DNA from: an uncultured Oxalobacteraceae bacterium
GTDB taxonomy: Bacteria; Pseudomonadota; Gammaproteobacteria; Burkholderiales; Burkholderiaceae_D
Assembly: GCA_937996605.1 (NCBI GenBank)
Contig: CALKVB010000426.1
Coordinates: 1-20,939, forward strand
DNA: 20,939 bases
Reading direction: 5' to 3'
Shown here in pieces: positions 1 through 6,109 of the stretch (position 1 is its first letter; every line of letters begins with the position of its first letter). The translations under genes were made by a program, and so were the position numbers. The notes beneath the pieces were generated by a model. That model was not told the DNA's origin. It made no database searches and was given only the letters and a program-made list of their open reading frames with translations.

Positions 1-1130
1 CCCAAGGGGACCAGCAGCGGTCCTTTGCTGCCACCAAGATGAATGACCGTTCCAGTCGATCGCACGCCATTGTGACTCTTCGTCTCACGCGAACCGATAA
101 ACGCAACCAACGCCGCAAGACCTCCCGACTCTTCTTGGTGGATCTCGCGGGGTCAGAGTGGATAGAGCGTTCGGGCGTGGTCGGTCAAGGCTTGGAAGAA
201 GCGAAGAAGATTAACAAATCCTTGTCTACATTGGCTCATGTGATTCAAGCATTGACCACGGAACGAGGCCACGTCCCTTACCGAGACTCCAAGTTAACTT
301 ATCTGCTGAGTGATGCATTGGGAGGCAACAGTAAAACGGCCTTGTTGTTGGCATGTTCTCCCGCCATGGACAGCATGCGTGAAACGCTGAGCACGTTACA
401 GTTTGGACAGCGTGCCAAAATGATCAAGAACACGCCCAAAGTCAATGAAGAAATCAGTATCAAGGGCTATCAAATGTTGATTGCGTCGTTGCAAGAGCGC
501 ATTCAATTGTTAGAGGCTAGAGCACCGTCTCAACCTGCTGATCAGGAAGACATCGGTTCGCTCAAGCAACGTTTATTGGAAGAAGAAGCAGCGGCGTCGG
601 TGGCCAAGCGGGAAGTGGAGCAATGGATCGAAGAATCGCAACAACAAGAGCGACTTTTGAAGGCCAAGGAAGAAGAGGCCAAGCGCTTGGCTGGCCTTTG
701 TGAATCCAAGGAGCAACAATTGGAGGCTTTGCGACAGCAGCTGCAATCGATGCAACAGCAGAGGCGAAAGAGCGTGCAAGAAGACCGGGAGCAATGGCAA
801 AGGTTGGAAGAACAGACCAAGGGTGTGATGGAGCACGCCCAACAAGAGCGGGACAAGCGTTTGGAATTGGAGGCTTTGTTACAGGTGCTTCGCGAAGAAA
901 TGCAAGATCACGTGGAAGAACGCGAGGCATTGGTTCGACAGCTTCAGTATTTGCATCAGCAAGATGCTTTGCGTTCCCTTGAACAGCAACGCCTAAAAGA
1001 CGCGGAGCAACGACGCACCGATGCGTTACGAGAATTGGAGCAAAGGATACAAGAGTCGGAAGAATTTCAATTGGATTCGGTGGCAAGAAGAATGTCTCAT
1101 TTATTTCAGTTTCAAGCCGAAGCTTTATGA
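1..1130 (+). CDS. Kinesin motor protein, 3' part (5' end outside window)
   Basis: This is the second half of a kinesin, an ATP-driven microtubule motor. The frame is open from base 3 with 12 codons before the first ATG at 39, and the residues just upstream (RSFAATK) continue the motor fold. That ATG is therefore internal and the true start lies to the left. Counting from it, switch I is NDRSSRSH (2-9), switch II is DLAGSE (35-40), the NKSL helix is at 59-62, and VPYRDSKLT (79-87) and GGNSKTALL follow. The motor ends near residue 135. Residues 145-350 are rich in E, Q, R, K and L and look like a long coiled coil for dimerisation or cargo. The P-loop is off the window. The layout is that of an N-terminal-motor kinesin. 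Family assignment is certain; cargo and subfamily are unknown. Intracellular transport of virions or factories is inference. Confidence 0.95.
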   Translation, partial: QGDQQRSFAATKMNDRSSRSHAIVTLRLTRTDKRNQRRKTSRLFLVDLAGSEWIERSGVVGQGLEEAKKINKSLSTLAHVIQALTTERGHVPYRDSKLTYLLSDALGGNSKTALLLACSPAMDSMRETLSTLQFGQRAKMIKNTPKVNEEISIKGYQMLIASLQERIQLLEARAPSQPADQEDIGSLKQRLLEEEAAASVAKREVEQWIEESQQQERLLKAKEEEAKRLAGLCESKEQQLEALRQQLQSMQQQRRKSVQEDREQWQRLEEQTKGVMEHAQQERDKRLELEALLQVLREEMQDHVEEREALVRQLQYLHQQDALRSLEQQRLKDAEQRRTDALRELEQRIQESEEFQLDSVARRMSHLFQFQAEAL

Positions 1131-1136
1131 AGTACG

Positions 1137-1156
1137 AATCAGAGATCCATCTGATT
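1137..1156. terminator. Stem-loop between convergent genes
   Basis: A perfect 7-bp stem (AATCAGA / TCTGATT) encloses a 6-nt loop, 7 nt after the kinesin stop. It also contains the TGA stop of the minus-strand gene ending at 1139. It can fold on either transcript, so it could serve both convergent genes as a 3'-end signal. The structure is seen; the termination role is inferred from hairpin-directed 3' ends known in several giant viruses. Confidence 0.6.
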
Positions 1157-1528
1157 TTTATGAAAAAGTGTTTTCAACAAGATCATAAGGAATGGACTCT
1201 CTTGGCCATGTAAAATGAACAATGGAACTCGATCGTTGCACGCGTCGGCATCCCACATTTCAAAGTCTTGTGCAGCCATCGTCTCCAGAACAATAGCTGC
1301 ATCGTCGCGGCGGAAGGCAATCATGACTTGATCTTTCCAATCTTCCACATGCCGTGGTTCCAAACAAGCTTCGGAATTGTGAGTGTAAGAGGGGCCCCCA
1401 CGGAATGAAACCTCTTCGCATAGTCGTTCCAACAGCTGTTCCGCATTCCATATACGCTCTTTGGAATTCATGTTGTTTGTGCGATATCGATTGTCTTTCA
1501 TCCGATGTGAAACATTACCTATAACCAT
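1139..1528 (-). CDS. Hypothetical protein, 129 aa
   Basis: I do not recognise this protein. The frame is intact from ATG at 1528 to TGA inside the stem-loop at 1137-1156. A second ATG at 1471 gives a 110-aa protein starting MNSKERIW. I find that start equally or more likely, because the first 19 residues are basic and Asn-rich and look like translated leader. The remainder is a mixed, soluble-looking sequence with acidic and aromatic patches (DFEMWDAD) and no membrane segment or metal-binding pattern. It is convergent with the kinesin and is the last of a minus-strand group of small genes running from 2407. No function can be proposed. Confidence 0.6.
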   Translation of the reverse strand: MVIGNVSHRMKDNRYRTNNMNSKERIWNAEQLLERLCEEVSFRGGPSYTHNSEACLEPRHVEDWKDQVMIAFRRDDAAIVLETMAAQDFEMWDADACNDRVPLFILHGQESPFLMILLKTLFHKNQMDL

Positions 1529-1543
1529 ATAGTTGGTGTCGTG

Positions 1544-1570
1544 GTTCCATGAATAAGTTTTCTATGAAAC
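1544..1570 (-). terminator. Stem-loop at the end of the 97-aa gene
   Basis: Read on the minus strand, GTTTCAT pairs with ATGGAAC (one U-G wobble). After a one-base bulge, GAA pairs with TTC around a 6-nt loop. The TAG stop of the gene ending at 1562 sits inside the stem. The wobble works only in the minus-strand RNA; on the plus strand it would be a C-A mismatch. This fits a 3'-end signal for that gene. Confidence 0.4.
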
Positions 1571-1855
1571 GGGCGTGACTTCACGACCTGAAGAAGATTC
1601 GCTTTTCGAAACAGACGCGGGATCTTTTTCAGCGATACCACCCATGGAGTCATCGTACAAGCCATCGTATTGGTCCTGACGTTCGATTTTCGGGGCTGGT
1701 GGACCTTCGCGACATCGAATCTTGCGTCTCACCTCTTCGTCTTTCTCTTCAGGGAAATCCAGGCATCGTTTGCGTGGAACCAGTCCTTGTTCACGCATAT
1801 CGTTTCGAAGTTTGATGAGATCCAAATGACAAGTTTCATGAATGTAACGCAGCAT
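1562..1855 (-). CDS. Hypothetical charged protein, 97 aa
   Basis: This short intact frame starts with ATG at 1855, 6 bp after the stop of the upstream gene ending at 1862, so the two are probably co-transcribed. The first 30 residues could form a helix. The middle is very basic and acidic (KDEEVRRKIRCREG), and the C-terminal third is Ser-, Asp- and Glu-rich and looks disordered. There is no recognisable domain, signal peptide or metal-binding cluster. The stop lies inside a stem-loop, like those of other genes here. Tight spacing and that stem-loop support a real gene, but the function is unknown. Confidence 0.55.
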   Translation of the reverse strand: MLRYIHETCHLDLIKLRNDMREQGLVPRKRCLDFPEEKDEEVRRKIRCREGPPAPKIERQDQYDGLYDDSMGGIAEKDPASVSKSESSSGREVTPVS

Positions 1856-1861
1856 GCGAAG

Positions 1862-2407
1862 CTAATCTGCGATGGTGGGTTCGTCGTTCCAACAGTAGCC
1901 GCACACAGTCTGTTTCCCGCGTTCCAGTTGCGGATAACATTTCCAGCATAGATATTCTTCGCAGCCGTCACATACAGCTGTATCTCCGCAGTCGGCCACA
2001 ATGATGCCACATTGCTTACATGGGTACCAATCCACGCCCATGGTTGATGAAACGTGAGCCAAAAAGAGTAAAAAGATCTTTATATGAATCATTGGTTTGA
2101 CATCTTTTTCTCGCTGACATAGTGTTCGACGGACATGGACGCAATCATTCCTTGAGCGGCTTGTTGATGAACGTCGAACACCAGGTTGACTGGTTTGGTA
2201 CTTGTGGTCCACCACAACGTGTCCGCTTGGAGAGAGTTGAACAAGGGTCTGCAAAAATTCTGAATTGGGAAGGTAACCAAAGAGACTAAAGATCCAATCG
2301 ACCGTGAGTTCGGTCTTGACTATTGTCTTTGCACGCAAGGTTTTATAAAAATTTTGAAAAGATATTGTCTTTGCCAAGTCTGAATAGTTTCTGCATTCAT
2401 TGTCCAT
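1862..2407 (-). CDS. Protein with C-terminal eight-cysteine zinc module (181 aa, or two genes)
   Basis: The frame is open from ATG at 2407, beginning MDNECRN, to TAG at 1862. The last 59 residues, from an internal ATG at 2041, hold four CxxC pairs spaced C-x2-C-x12-C-x2-C-x4-C-x2-C-x11-C-x2-C. This is a two-zinc cross-brace pattern with FYVE-like spacing, but the RHHC-type lipid-binding motif is missing, so phosphoinositide binding is not supported. RING, PHD or ZZ relatives are possible. Between them, about 35 residues are Arg/Ser-rich and unlike the ends, while another frame reads better there (see 2089-2200). The alternative is two genes: a frameshifted N-terminal gene (2407-2089) overlapping by 4 nt (ATGA) a 76-aa zinc protein starting at 2092, or a 59-aa one starting at 2041. 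The zinc module is secure; the gene limits are not. Confidence 0.55.
   Translation of the reverse strand: MDNECRNYSDLAKTISFQNFYKTLRAKTIVKTELTVDWIFSLFGYLPNSEFLQTLVQLSPSGHVVVDHKYQTSQPGVRRSSTSRSRNDCVHVRRTLCQREKDVKPMIHIKIFLLFLAHVSSTMGVDWYPCKQCGIIVADCGDTAVCDGCEEYLCWKCYPQLERGKQTVCGYCWNDEPTIAD
2089..2200 (-). other. Alternative coding frame suggesting a +1 frame change
   Basis: On the minus strand, a +1 frame reads PVNLVFDVHQQAAQGMIASM and continues to a TGA at 2089-2091. This looks far more protein-like than the Arg/Ser-rich frame that connects the two halves of the 181-aa reading. Joining the N-terminal part of that reading to this frame near 2195 gives a 105-aa protein, and 2407-2089 is 319 nt, which is 106 codons plus one base. 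Its stop overlaps an ATG at 2092. The judgement rests on residue composition only. Confidence 0.4.
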
Positions 2408-2423
2408 CTTCTTTTCAAAAAAA
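2408..2423. promoter_or_regulatory. 16-bp divergent promoter gap
   Basis: Only 16 bp separate the minus-strand ATG at 2407 from the plus-strand ATG at 2424. The gap is a CTTCTTTTC stretch followed by a run of A leading into the plus start. Promoter elements for both genes must overlap each other or the opposite coding sequence. No named motif is visible. Confidence 0.35.
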
Positions 2424-2982
2424 ATGGATACAAGCACTAAAACGGGAGAAAAACGCAAACGAGATCCTTTCGAATGCGGCGCATGTCACCAGTTACTCTA
2501 TGAACCTCGTTCCTTTGGATGTGGGCATTCGATTTGTGCCGTATGTCATTTGCAACGATGTCGGGTTTGCCCCGAATGCAAATGGAGTGCACCGGATGGC
2601 TTTGTGCTCCCAAAAAAATCGCGAGCTGGGCATTCAAGCCTCCACTGCCAATCCGTCAGAGTATGAGAACAGACGAGCCGAGTTCAAGGACATTGCATGG
2701 GTGTTTGAAAGGGGCATTACTATGCCCGGTTTTACCATTTACTTCCAAATGGGTATCGGTTTTCACAAAGCGATCCACATCTTTCAAACGATTGACGCCG
2801 CCGATGCTTGGACTGACTACGACAAGCTGCGAGGAATGCTATCCGATACATGCACTTTGGTACATTCGAAACCTGGTATCCGTATTTCCATGCAAGGAGC
2901 CGTCCCAGAGGTGTCTGCGTGCTGGGATGAAGGTGTCATTTACATCTGTAACGTTTCCGACCAGTGGTTTCGTTCCGAATAA
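2424..2982 (+). CDS. RING-finger protein, copy 1, with a frameshift
   Basis: This is a probable E3 ubiquitin ligase. A C3HC4 RING lies near residues 14-46 of the frame starting at ATG 2424: C-x2-C-x11-C-x-H-x2-C-x2-C-x7-C-x2-C, containing GCGHSICAVC. That frame runs out at 2666. A second frame continues to TAA at 2980-2982 and matches the C-terminal domain of the neighbouring paralogue (MPGF, DT/ETC, WF near the end). The switch maps to seven A at 2612-2618: dropping one A gives VLPKNRELG, which lines up with ELIKNYRLA in the paralogue and yields a 185-aa protein. It could be a decaying gene, a consensus error, or recoding by slippage at the A run. An ATG start at 2424 fits better than the TTG at 2400. 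Confidence 0.8.
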
Positions 2983-2985
2983 AAC

Positions 2986-3001
2986 CATTTTTTCAAAAAT
3001 G
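2986..3001 (+). terminator. Stem-loop after RING copy 1
   Basis: CATTTTT pairs with AAAAATG around a TC centre, 4 nt after the TAA stop. In practice this is a 5-bp stem with a 6-nt loop and is A/T-only inside, so weaker than the other gene-end hairpins. It lies in the 75-bp gap before the second RING gene, which otherwise shows no recognisable feature. Confidence 0.4.
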
Positions 3002-3057
3002 AAAACAGTTTTTGGTGGTGTCGAGTGTTTGCATGGAGTTCATCCAGATTTCCAAAC

Positions 3058-3663
3058 ATGAATCTGGAAAAGGTTGGGCAGAAACGAAAACATCCGTTGG
3101 ATGTTTCAGAGACTGAATGTAGCATTTGTAGAGAGATTTTATATGACCCTCGAACGTTTGGCTGTGGTCATTCGATTTGTGCCGTCTGTAAAATCCAGCA
3201 ATCGGCATTTTGTCCAGAATGCAAATGGAGGCCAGCATCTGCTTCGTTCGAACTGATCAAGAACTACCGCCTTGCCAGTATCATCGAAGCCTTGGATCCA
3301 GAAGCGTATGAGTTGAAGCGAAAGGAGCATGCGTTCAAAGTCTGGGCCCATGACAAGCAGCGACTCATGCCTGGGTTTGTGGTCAACCGTCATTTGATGG
3401 AAAAGGATGCAGTCTTTGAAGTGGCCCAAAGGATTGACAACGCAAACTTATGGTTGCGAAAAGACGCGGATCAACTGGATGTCCTACTGTCCGAAACATG
3501 TATGTTCTCCATTCAGGAAGGTGACAGTCATGGGTTTACCAGATTTGGCACGTGTCATGGCATTTTCTTTGCATGGAACAAGGGAAGCTTACTTATCTAT
3601 AACACCGGAAAAGAGTGGTTTCGTCCCAAGCCATCTCCTCAATCGGTCGAGCGATCCAATTGA
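3058..3663 (+). CDS. RING-finger protein, copy 2, intact
   Basis: This is an intact paralogue of the preceding gene, 201 aa from ATG at 3058; a GTG at 3025 would add 11 unlike residues. After a short basic N-terminus, a C3HC4 RING (CSIC, then GCGHSICAVC, then CPEC) occupies about residues 20-55 and should bind two zinc ions and recruit an E2 enzyme. A linker helix follows, then a domain of about 120 residues with MPGF, SETC, FAWN and WFRPK. That domain is shared with copy 1 and I do not recognise it; it may bind the substrate. The two genes are tandem and clearly duplicated. The last 25 bp overlap the convergent LicD-like gene, and the overlap is a stem-loop carrying both stops. E3 activity is a family inference. 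Confidence 0.9.
   Translation: MNLEKVGQKRKHPLDVSETECSICREILYDPRTFGCGHSICAVCKIQQSAFCPECKWRPASASFELIKNYRLASIIEALDPEAYELKRKEHAFKVWAHDKQRLMPGFVVNRHLMEKDAVFEVAQRIDNANLWLRKDADQLDVLLSETCMFSIQEGDSHGFTRFGTCHGIFFAWNKGSLLIYNTGKEWFRPKPSPQSVERSN
3639..3663. terminator. Palindromic overlap of two convergent genes
   Basis: The 25-bp overlap of RING copy 2 and the LicD-like gene forms a stem-loop. TCAAT pairs with ATTGA at the ends and GGTC with GATC inside (one wobble), around GAGC. The left edge TCA is the minus-strand TGA stop and the right edge TGA is the plus-strand stop, so each arm holds one stop codon. It could fold at the 3' end of either mRNA. Confidence 0.55.
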
Positions 3664-4292
3664 CTGGGTTTGAATCGAGGTTTGGGCGTCAAGTAATCTT
3701 TGCCGTACAAGAACTCCAAGTACGCGTTGGATGGTGCCCAGACTTTGCGGCCAGCCAAAGTTACTTCTTGAAACGGTTCAAGCAAAGGAAGCAAGACGTC
3801 ACACGGGCCGGGAACATCGGGGCATTCCATGCCAGGCGCCCACATGTGAATGTCGACGCTTTCCCCTTCTTTGTGATACGTTTGTAAGCATTTGGTGGGA
3901 CGGTCCGAATTCTTAATGAGCACCATACCACTGGAGACAATTTGGGGAATCACTTGATTTCGATAAACTTCTAGATCTTGTGGTAAAAATCCGAAATCAA
4001 TGTCTGTGTCATCGTCGATGAAATCTTGTTGTCGCACCGCTCCTAACGCTGTTCCCTCGGATACAAACATGCGAATACCCGCAGCCTCGGAGGCATCCAG
4101 CACAATGTCGATCAGTTTCTTGGCTTTGAGTTTGTTCAATTTGGACTTGCCACGGGCTCGTTCGATTCGAGTCAGTTTCGTTCCTATCCAGTTTCGTAGC
4201 GCAATCATTTGCCCATCCTTGCGAAAATGTACGGTAGAAAGCACAATAATCACCAGTAGGAGAAACAGTCCGAACAGCAACAGGTTCCGCAT
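3639..4292 (-). CDS. LicD/fukutin-like phosphotransferase, membrane-anchored
   Basis: This is a LicD-type nucleotidyltransferase-fold enzyme. The family transfers phosphocholine, ribitol phosphate or similar groups from a CDP carrier to glycans. From ATG at 4292 (217 aa) there is an N-terminal membrane anchor (residues 2-23). The core follows at 78-102: GTALGAVR, then FIDDDTDIDF, the metal-binding aspartates. A further Asp is in VDIHMW (146-151), and the family's closing motif (YLEFLYGKDYLTP) is near 190-203. All core residues appear present. ATG at 4310 would add six residues; TTG at 4340 is unlikely. The N-in/C-out topology suggests action in a host secretory compartment. It is divergent from a GT32-like gene, so the two probably act on the same glycan. 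The donor and acceptor are not predictable. Confidence 0.9.
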   Translation of the reverse strand: MRNLLLFGLFLLLVIIVLSTVHFRKDGQMIALRNWIGTKLTRIERARGKSKLNKLKAKKLIDIVLDASEAAGIRMFVSEGTALGAVRQQDFIDDDTDIDFGFLPQDLEVYRNQVIPQIVSSGMVLIKNSDRPTKCLQTYHKEGESVDIHMWAPGMECPDVPGPCDVLLPLLEPFQEVTLAGRKVWAPSNAYLEFLYGKDYLTPKPRFKPSQLDRSTD

Positions 4293-4322
4293 TTCTTTGT
4301 GTTGGCACATCACAAGAAACAC
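4293..4322. promoter_or_regulatory. 30-bp divergent promoter gap, LicD-like / GT32-like
   Basis: These 30 bp separate the divergent starts of two glycan-modifying genes, or 12 bp if the LicD-like gene starts at 4310. The length implies shared or overlapping promoters and coordinated expression. No motif stands out. Confidence 0.4.
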
Positions 4323-5147
4323 ATGACTGGAGACTCGCAAGGTTCAAGAGCTGTGCTGGGCGCGGGTCTGATTGTGCTCGTGATTGTGCTGCTATGGTCC
4401 ATCCTGTTTATCCAGTATTTTGATTTGGCGTTTCAAGACTACGCAGTGTATCGGTCTGTTCCCACGAGTGAAGTACCTGTTCCTCGGTTCTTACACCAGA
4501 CATGGAAGAACCACGATTTGAATGAGTCACAAAAACAGTCAGTGTCATCGCTGAAAGCGGCATATCCCACGTATGAACATCGTTTGTGGACCGACGACAT
4601 GCTTGACGATTTTGCTCGGCAAGAGTTTCCCGACTTTTATGCGGATACCTGGCAACGATTGACACCGTTTATCAAAAAGGTGGATACATGGCGCTATATG
4701 GTATTGTATATAATGGGAGGATTGTACTGTGATATTGACACCCAACGTCATCGCAATGCGGAGCATATTTGGAACAAGTTTCCGGGGTACGCTTTTGTGC
4801 CGACTCGCAGTTCTCGGGTCAATTGGGACGATGACACGGATGCTGCAAGTCCGGCCGTGCTATTCAGCTATCCTGGTCATCCTTTTTGGTTGTTGATGTT
4901 GGATTACATCCGAGAACAGCATACGCCTGAATTCCTGGCACAGAATCCCAATGAAGAAGTCATTGCGTGCACGGGTCCCATTGCTGTATCGCGCGTGTTG
5001 CTTCGCATGGAAAAAGGCGAGGTGAATGCCGACGGCATTGTGTTTCTCTCAGAAGCTCGTTTCGGATTGGGAGGATTGAAGGATTTATTTGCCAAGTATT
5101 GCATCCATGAGAACCGCAATACGGAAACATGGCGGAAGACATTATGA
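4323..5147 (+). CDS. GT32 (OCH1-like) glycosyltransferase, type II membrane protein
   Basis: This glycosyltransferase belongs to the DXD sugar-binding family that includes yeast OCH1 and MIPC synthases (GT32). Counting from ATG at 4323 (274 aa), residues 11-31 are a signal anchor. VPRFLHQTWK (53-62) is the usual N-terminal motif. A conserved stretch from KVDTWRY ends in GGLYCDIDT (132-140), whose DID is the metal and nucleotide-sugar motif. PGHPFW (184-189) and ACTGP (215-219) are further family motifs. Length is normal for the family and nothing essential seems lost. A GTG at 4299 would add eight residues. The gene ends in a 6-bp overlap with a convergent small gene. The sugar donor is unknown; mannosyl or galactosyl are usual in the family. 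It probably works with the divergent LicD-like enzyme. Confidence 0.92.
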   Translation: MTGDSQGSRAVLGAGLIVLVIVLLWSILFIQYFDLAFQDYAVYRSVPTSEVPVPRFLHQTWKNHDLNESQKQSVSSLKAAYPTYEHRLWTDDMLDDFARQEFPDFYADTWQRLTPFIKKVDTWRYMVLYIMGGLYCDIDTQRHRNAEHIWNKFPGYAFVPTRSSRVNWDDDTDAASPAVLFSYPGHPFWLLMLDYIREQHTPEFLAQNPNEEVIACTGPIAVSRVLLRMEKGEVNADGIVFLSEARFGLGGLKDLFAKYCIHENRNTETWRKTL

Positions 5148-5486
5148 TTTGTGATTCTGCCGTTGAGCCAATTCACGTCCAATCAGGTATCCGGCAGTCG
5201 GATACGGGCAAAGAACGGCATTTGCCATGATCAAGCCTCGTTCCTTCGAATCATGAAGAAACATGCCGTAGCTGAAAAGACCAACCGCTACCATGCCCTT
5301 GGGTTGGAAGAATTGATGACCAGCATCACGAAGAAGTTCTTTGCAAACCTGTGCCACATGGGAATTCATTCTTTGATTGAATGTAGCAATTTGGAACAGC
5401 ACATCACGTCAAGGTGGTTTCAAGAAATGTGCATGCCTCGCATCGCACAACCCCGAAATGTGAAATGTTGGCTGTTCTTGACTCAT
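5142..5486 (-). CDS. Small unknown protein, possibly interrupted by TGA
   Basis: I do not recognise this protein. The secure part begins at ATG 5369 (MNSHVAQV) and ends with TAA at 5142-5144, 75 aa, with a semi-hydrophobic stretch (MVAVGLFSYGMFLHDS) and a Pro/Tyr/Gly-rich end. The same frame continues upstream through a single TGA at 5409-5411 into a protein-like stretch that starts at ATG 5486 (MSQEQPTFHISG). Without that TGA the protein would be 114 aa and begin 31 bp below the stop of the HNH gene. Possible readings are a nonsense mutation, a sequence error or readthrough, or the upstream stretch may be chance. A 113-codon frame on the plus strand (5151-5492, GTG start) competes for the same DNA. 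Confidence 0.45.
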
Positions 5487-5517
5487 TTGTAAATGAGGCT
5501 GCAGAGTCTGGAGTTTA

Positions 5518-6006
5518 TCAATCAACCATAGGCACGACAATTTCTTCCACATGAGCCTCGTCCTCGAACATGGATTGATCATCTGCTTTGCGTTTGGTGG
5601 CGGCGTAACGATATTTGTCTTGATGCTTTCCCAGACGAAGGTATCTGGCTAGCATTGCAGCTGTTATTCCACACGTCTCTGCTGCCTTTTTGATGCTTGG
5701 ATATACGACACCATTTGCCCAAACTGGTTTTCCATTAGTTTTCTCTCCATGTTGTTGTCTGGTGAGAGCCTGCAGGTTTCCGTGAAAGTTGTTTCGATGA
5801 TTTGAGTCTATGTGATCAATTTCGTGGTCAGCAGGGATTGGTCCATGGAAAACCTCAAAAATACGATGATGCAGCAATCTTCCTGCGACCTGTATGTTAC
5901 CGCTGGGGTTGTGGCGAAACCTGGACATGACGCGAAGCCCCTTTTTAGTAACGTGGGACAACCTTTCGCCAGTGCGAGACTCTGGATCGCTTGGCTCCGA
6001 CAACAT
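5518..6006 (-). CDS. HNH homing endonuclease with NUMOD-like C-terminus
   Basis: This is a free-standing HNH endonuclease, a selfish DNA-cutting gene common in phages and giant viruses. Residues 47-78 form the HNH_3 core: HHRIFEVFHGPIPADHEIDH, then IDSNHRNNF and GNLQAL, giving the Asp-His pair (64-65), the Asn pair (72-73) and the closing NL (77-78). A NUMOD1-like DNA-binding helix (YPSIKKAAETCGI to KYRYAA) follows at about 102-136, then an acidic tail. The ATG at 6006 is used; the frame is open 15 codons further up (NPTDDCNDWAWM) to a TAA without another ATG, so the N-terminus may be clipped. The N-terminal NUMOD4 domain often found is reduced. The nearest neighbours are not visibly split by an intron. 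Confidence 0.85.
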   Translation of the reverse strand: MLSEPSDPESRTGERLSHVTKKGLRVMSRFRHNPSGNIQVAGRLLHHRIFEVFHGPIPADHEIDHIDSNHRNNFHGNLQALTRQQHGEKTNGKPVWANGVVYPSIKKAAETCGITAAMLARYLRLGKHQDKYRYAATKRKADDQSMFEDEAHVEEIVVPMVD

Positions 6007-6082
6007 CCACGCCCAATCGTTGCAGTCATCCGTCGGATTTGGCGTGGTGGATTATTTTTGGAATCGTTGCGTGTTCTTTCTG

Positions 6083-6097
6083 CGGTAGGAGCTACCG
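6083..6097. repeat. Perfect inverted repeat between divergent genes
   Basis: CGGTAG and CTACCG form a perfect 6-bp stem around GAG, 13 bp before the ATG at 6110 and 77 bp upstream of the HNH start. It lies in a divergent gap, so it is not an obvious 3'-end signal. It could be an operator-like site or part of the 5' leader of the plus-strand gene. No function can be assigned. Confidence 0.35.
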
Positions 6098-6109
6098 GAA
6101 GATTTTTCG

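Noticed and set aside
562..1086. Minus-strand frame of 174 codons inside the kinesin coiled coil
   Set aside because: The coiled-coil reading is continuous with the motor domain; the antisense frame is a by-product of Gln/Glu/Leu-rich codons.
5151..5492. Plus-strand frame of 113 codons downstream of the GT32-like gene
   Set aside because: It starts with GTG (first ATG 5227), lies opposite a more protein-like minus-strand gene with a normal ATG, and has no hairpin after its stop. It is kept only as a competitor because the minus-strand gene carries a TGA.
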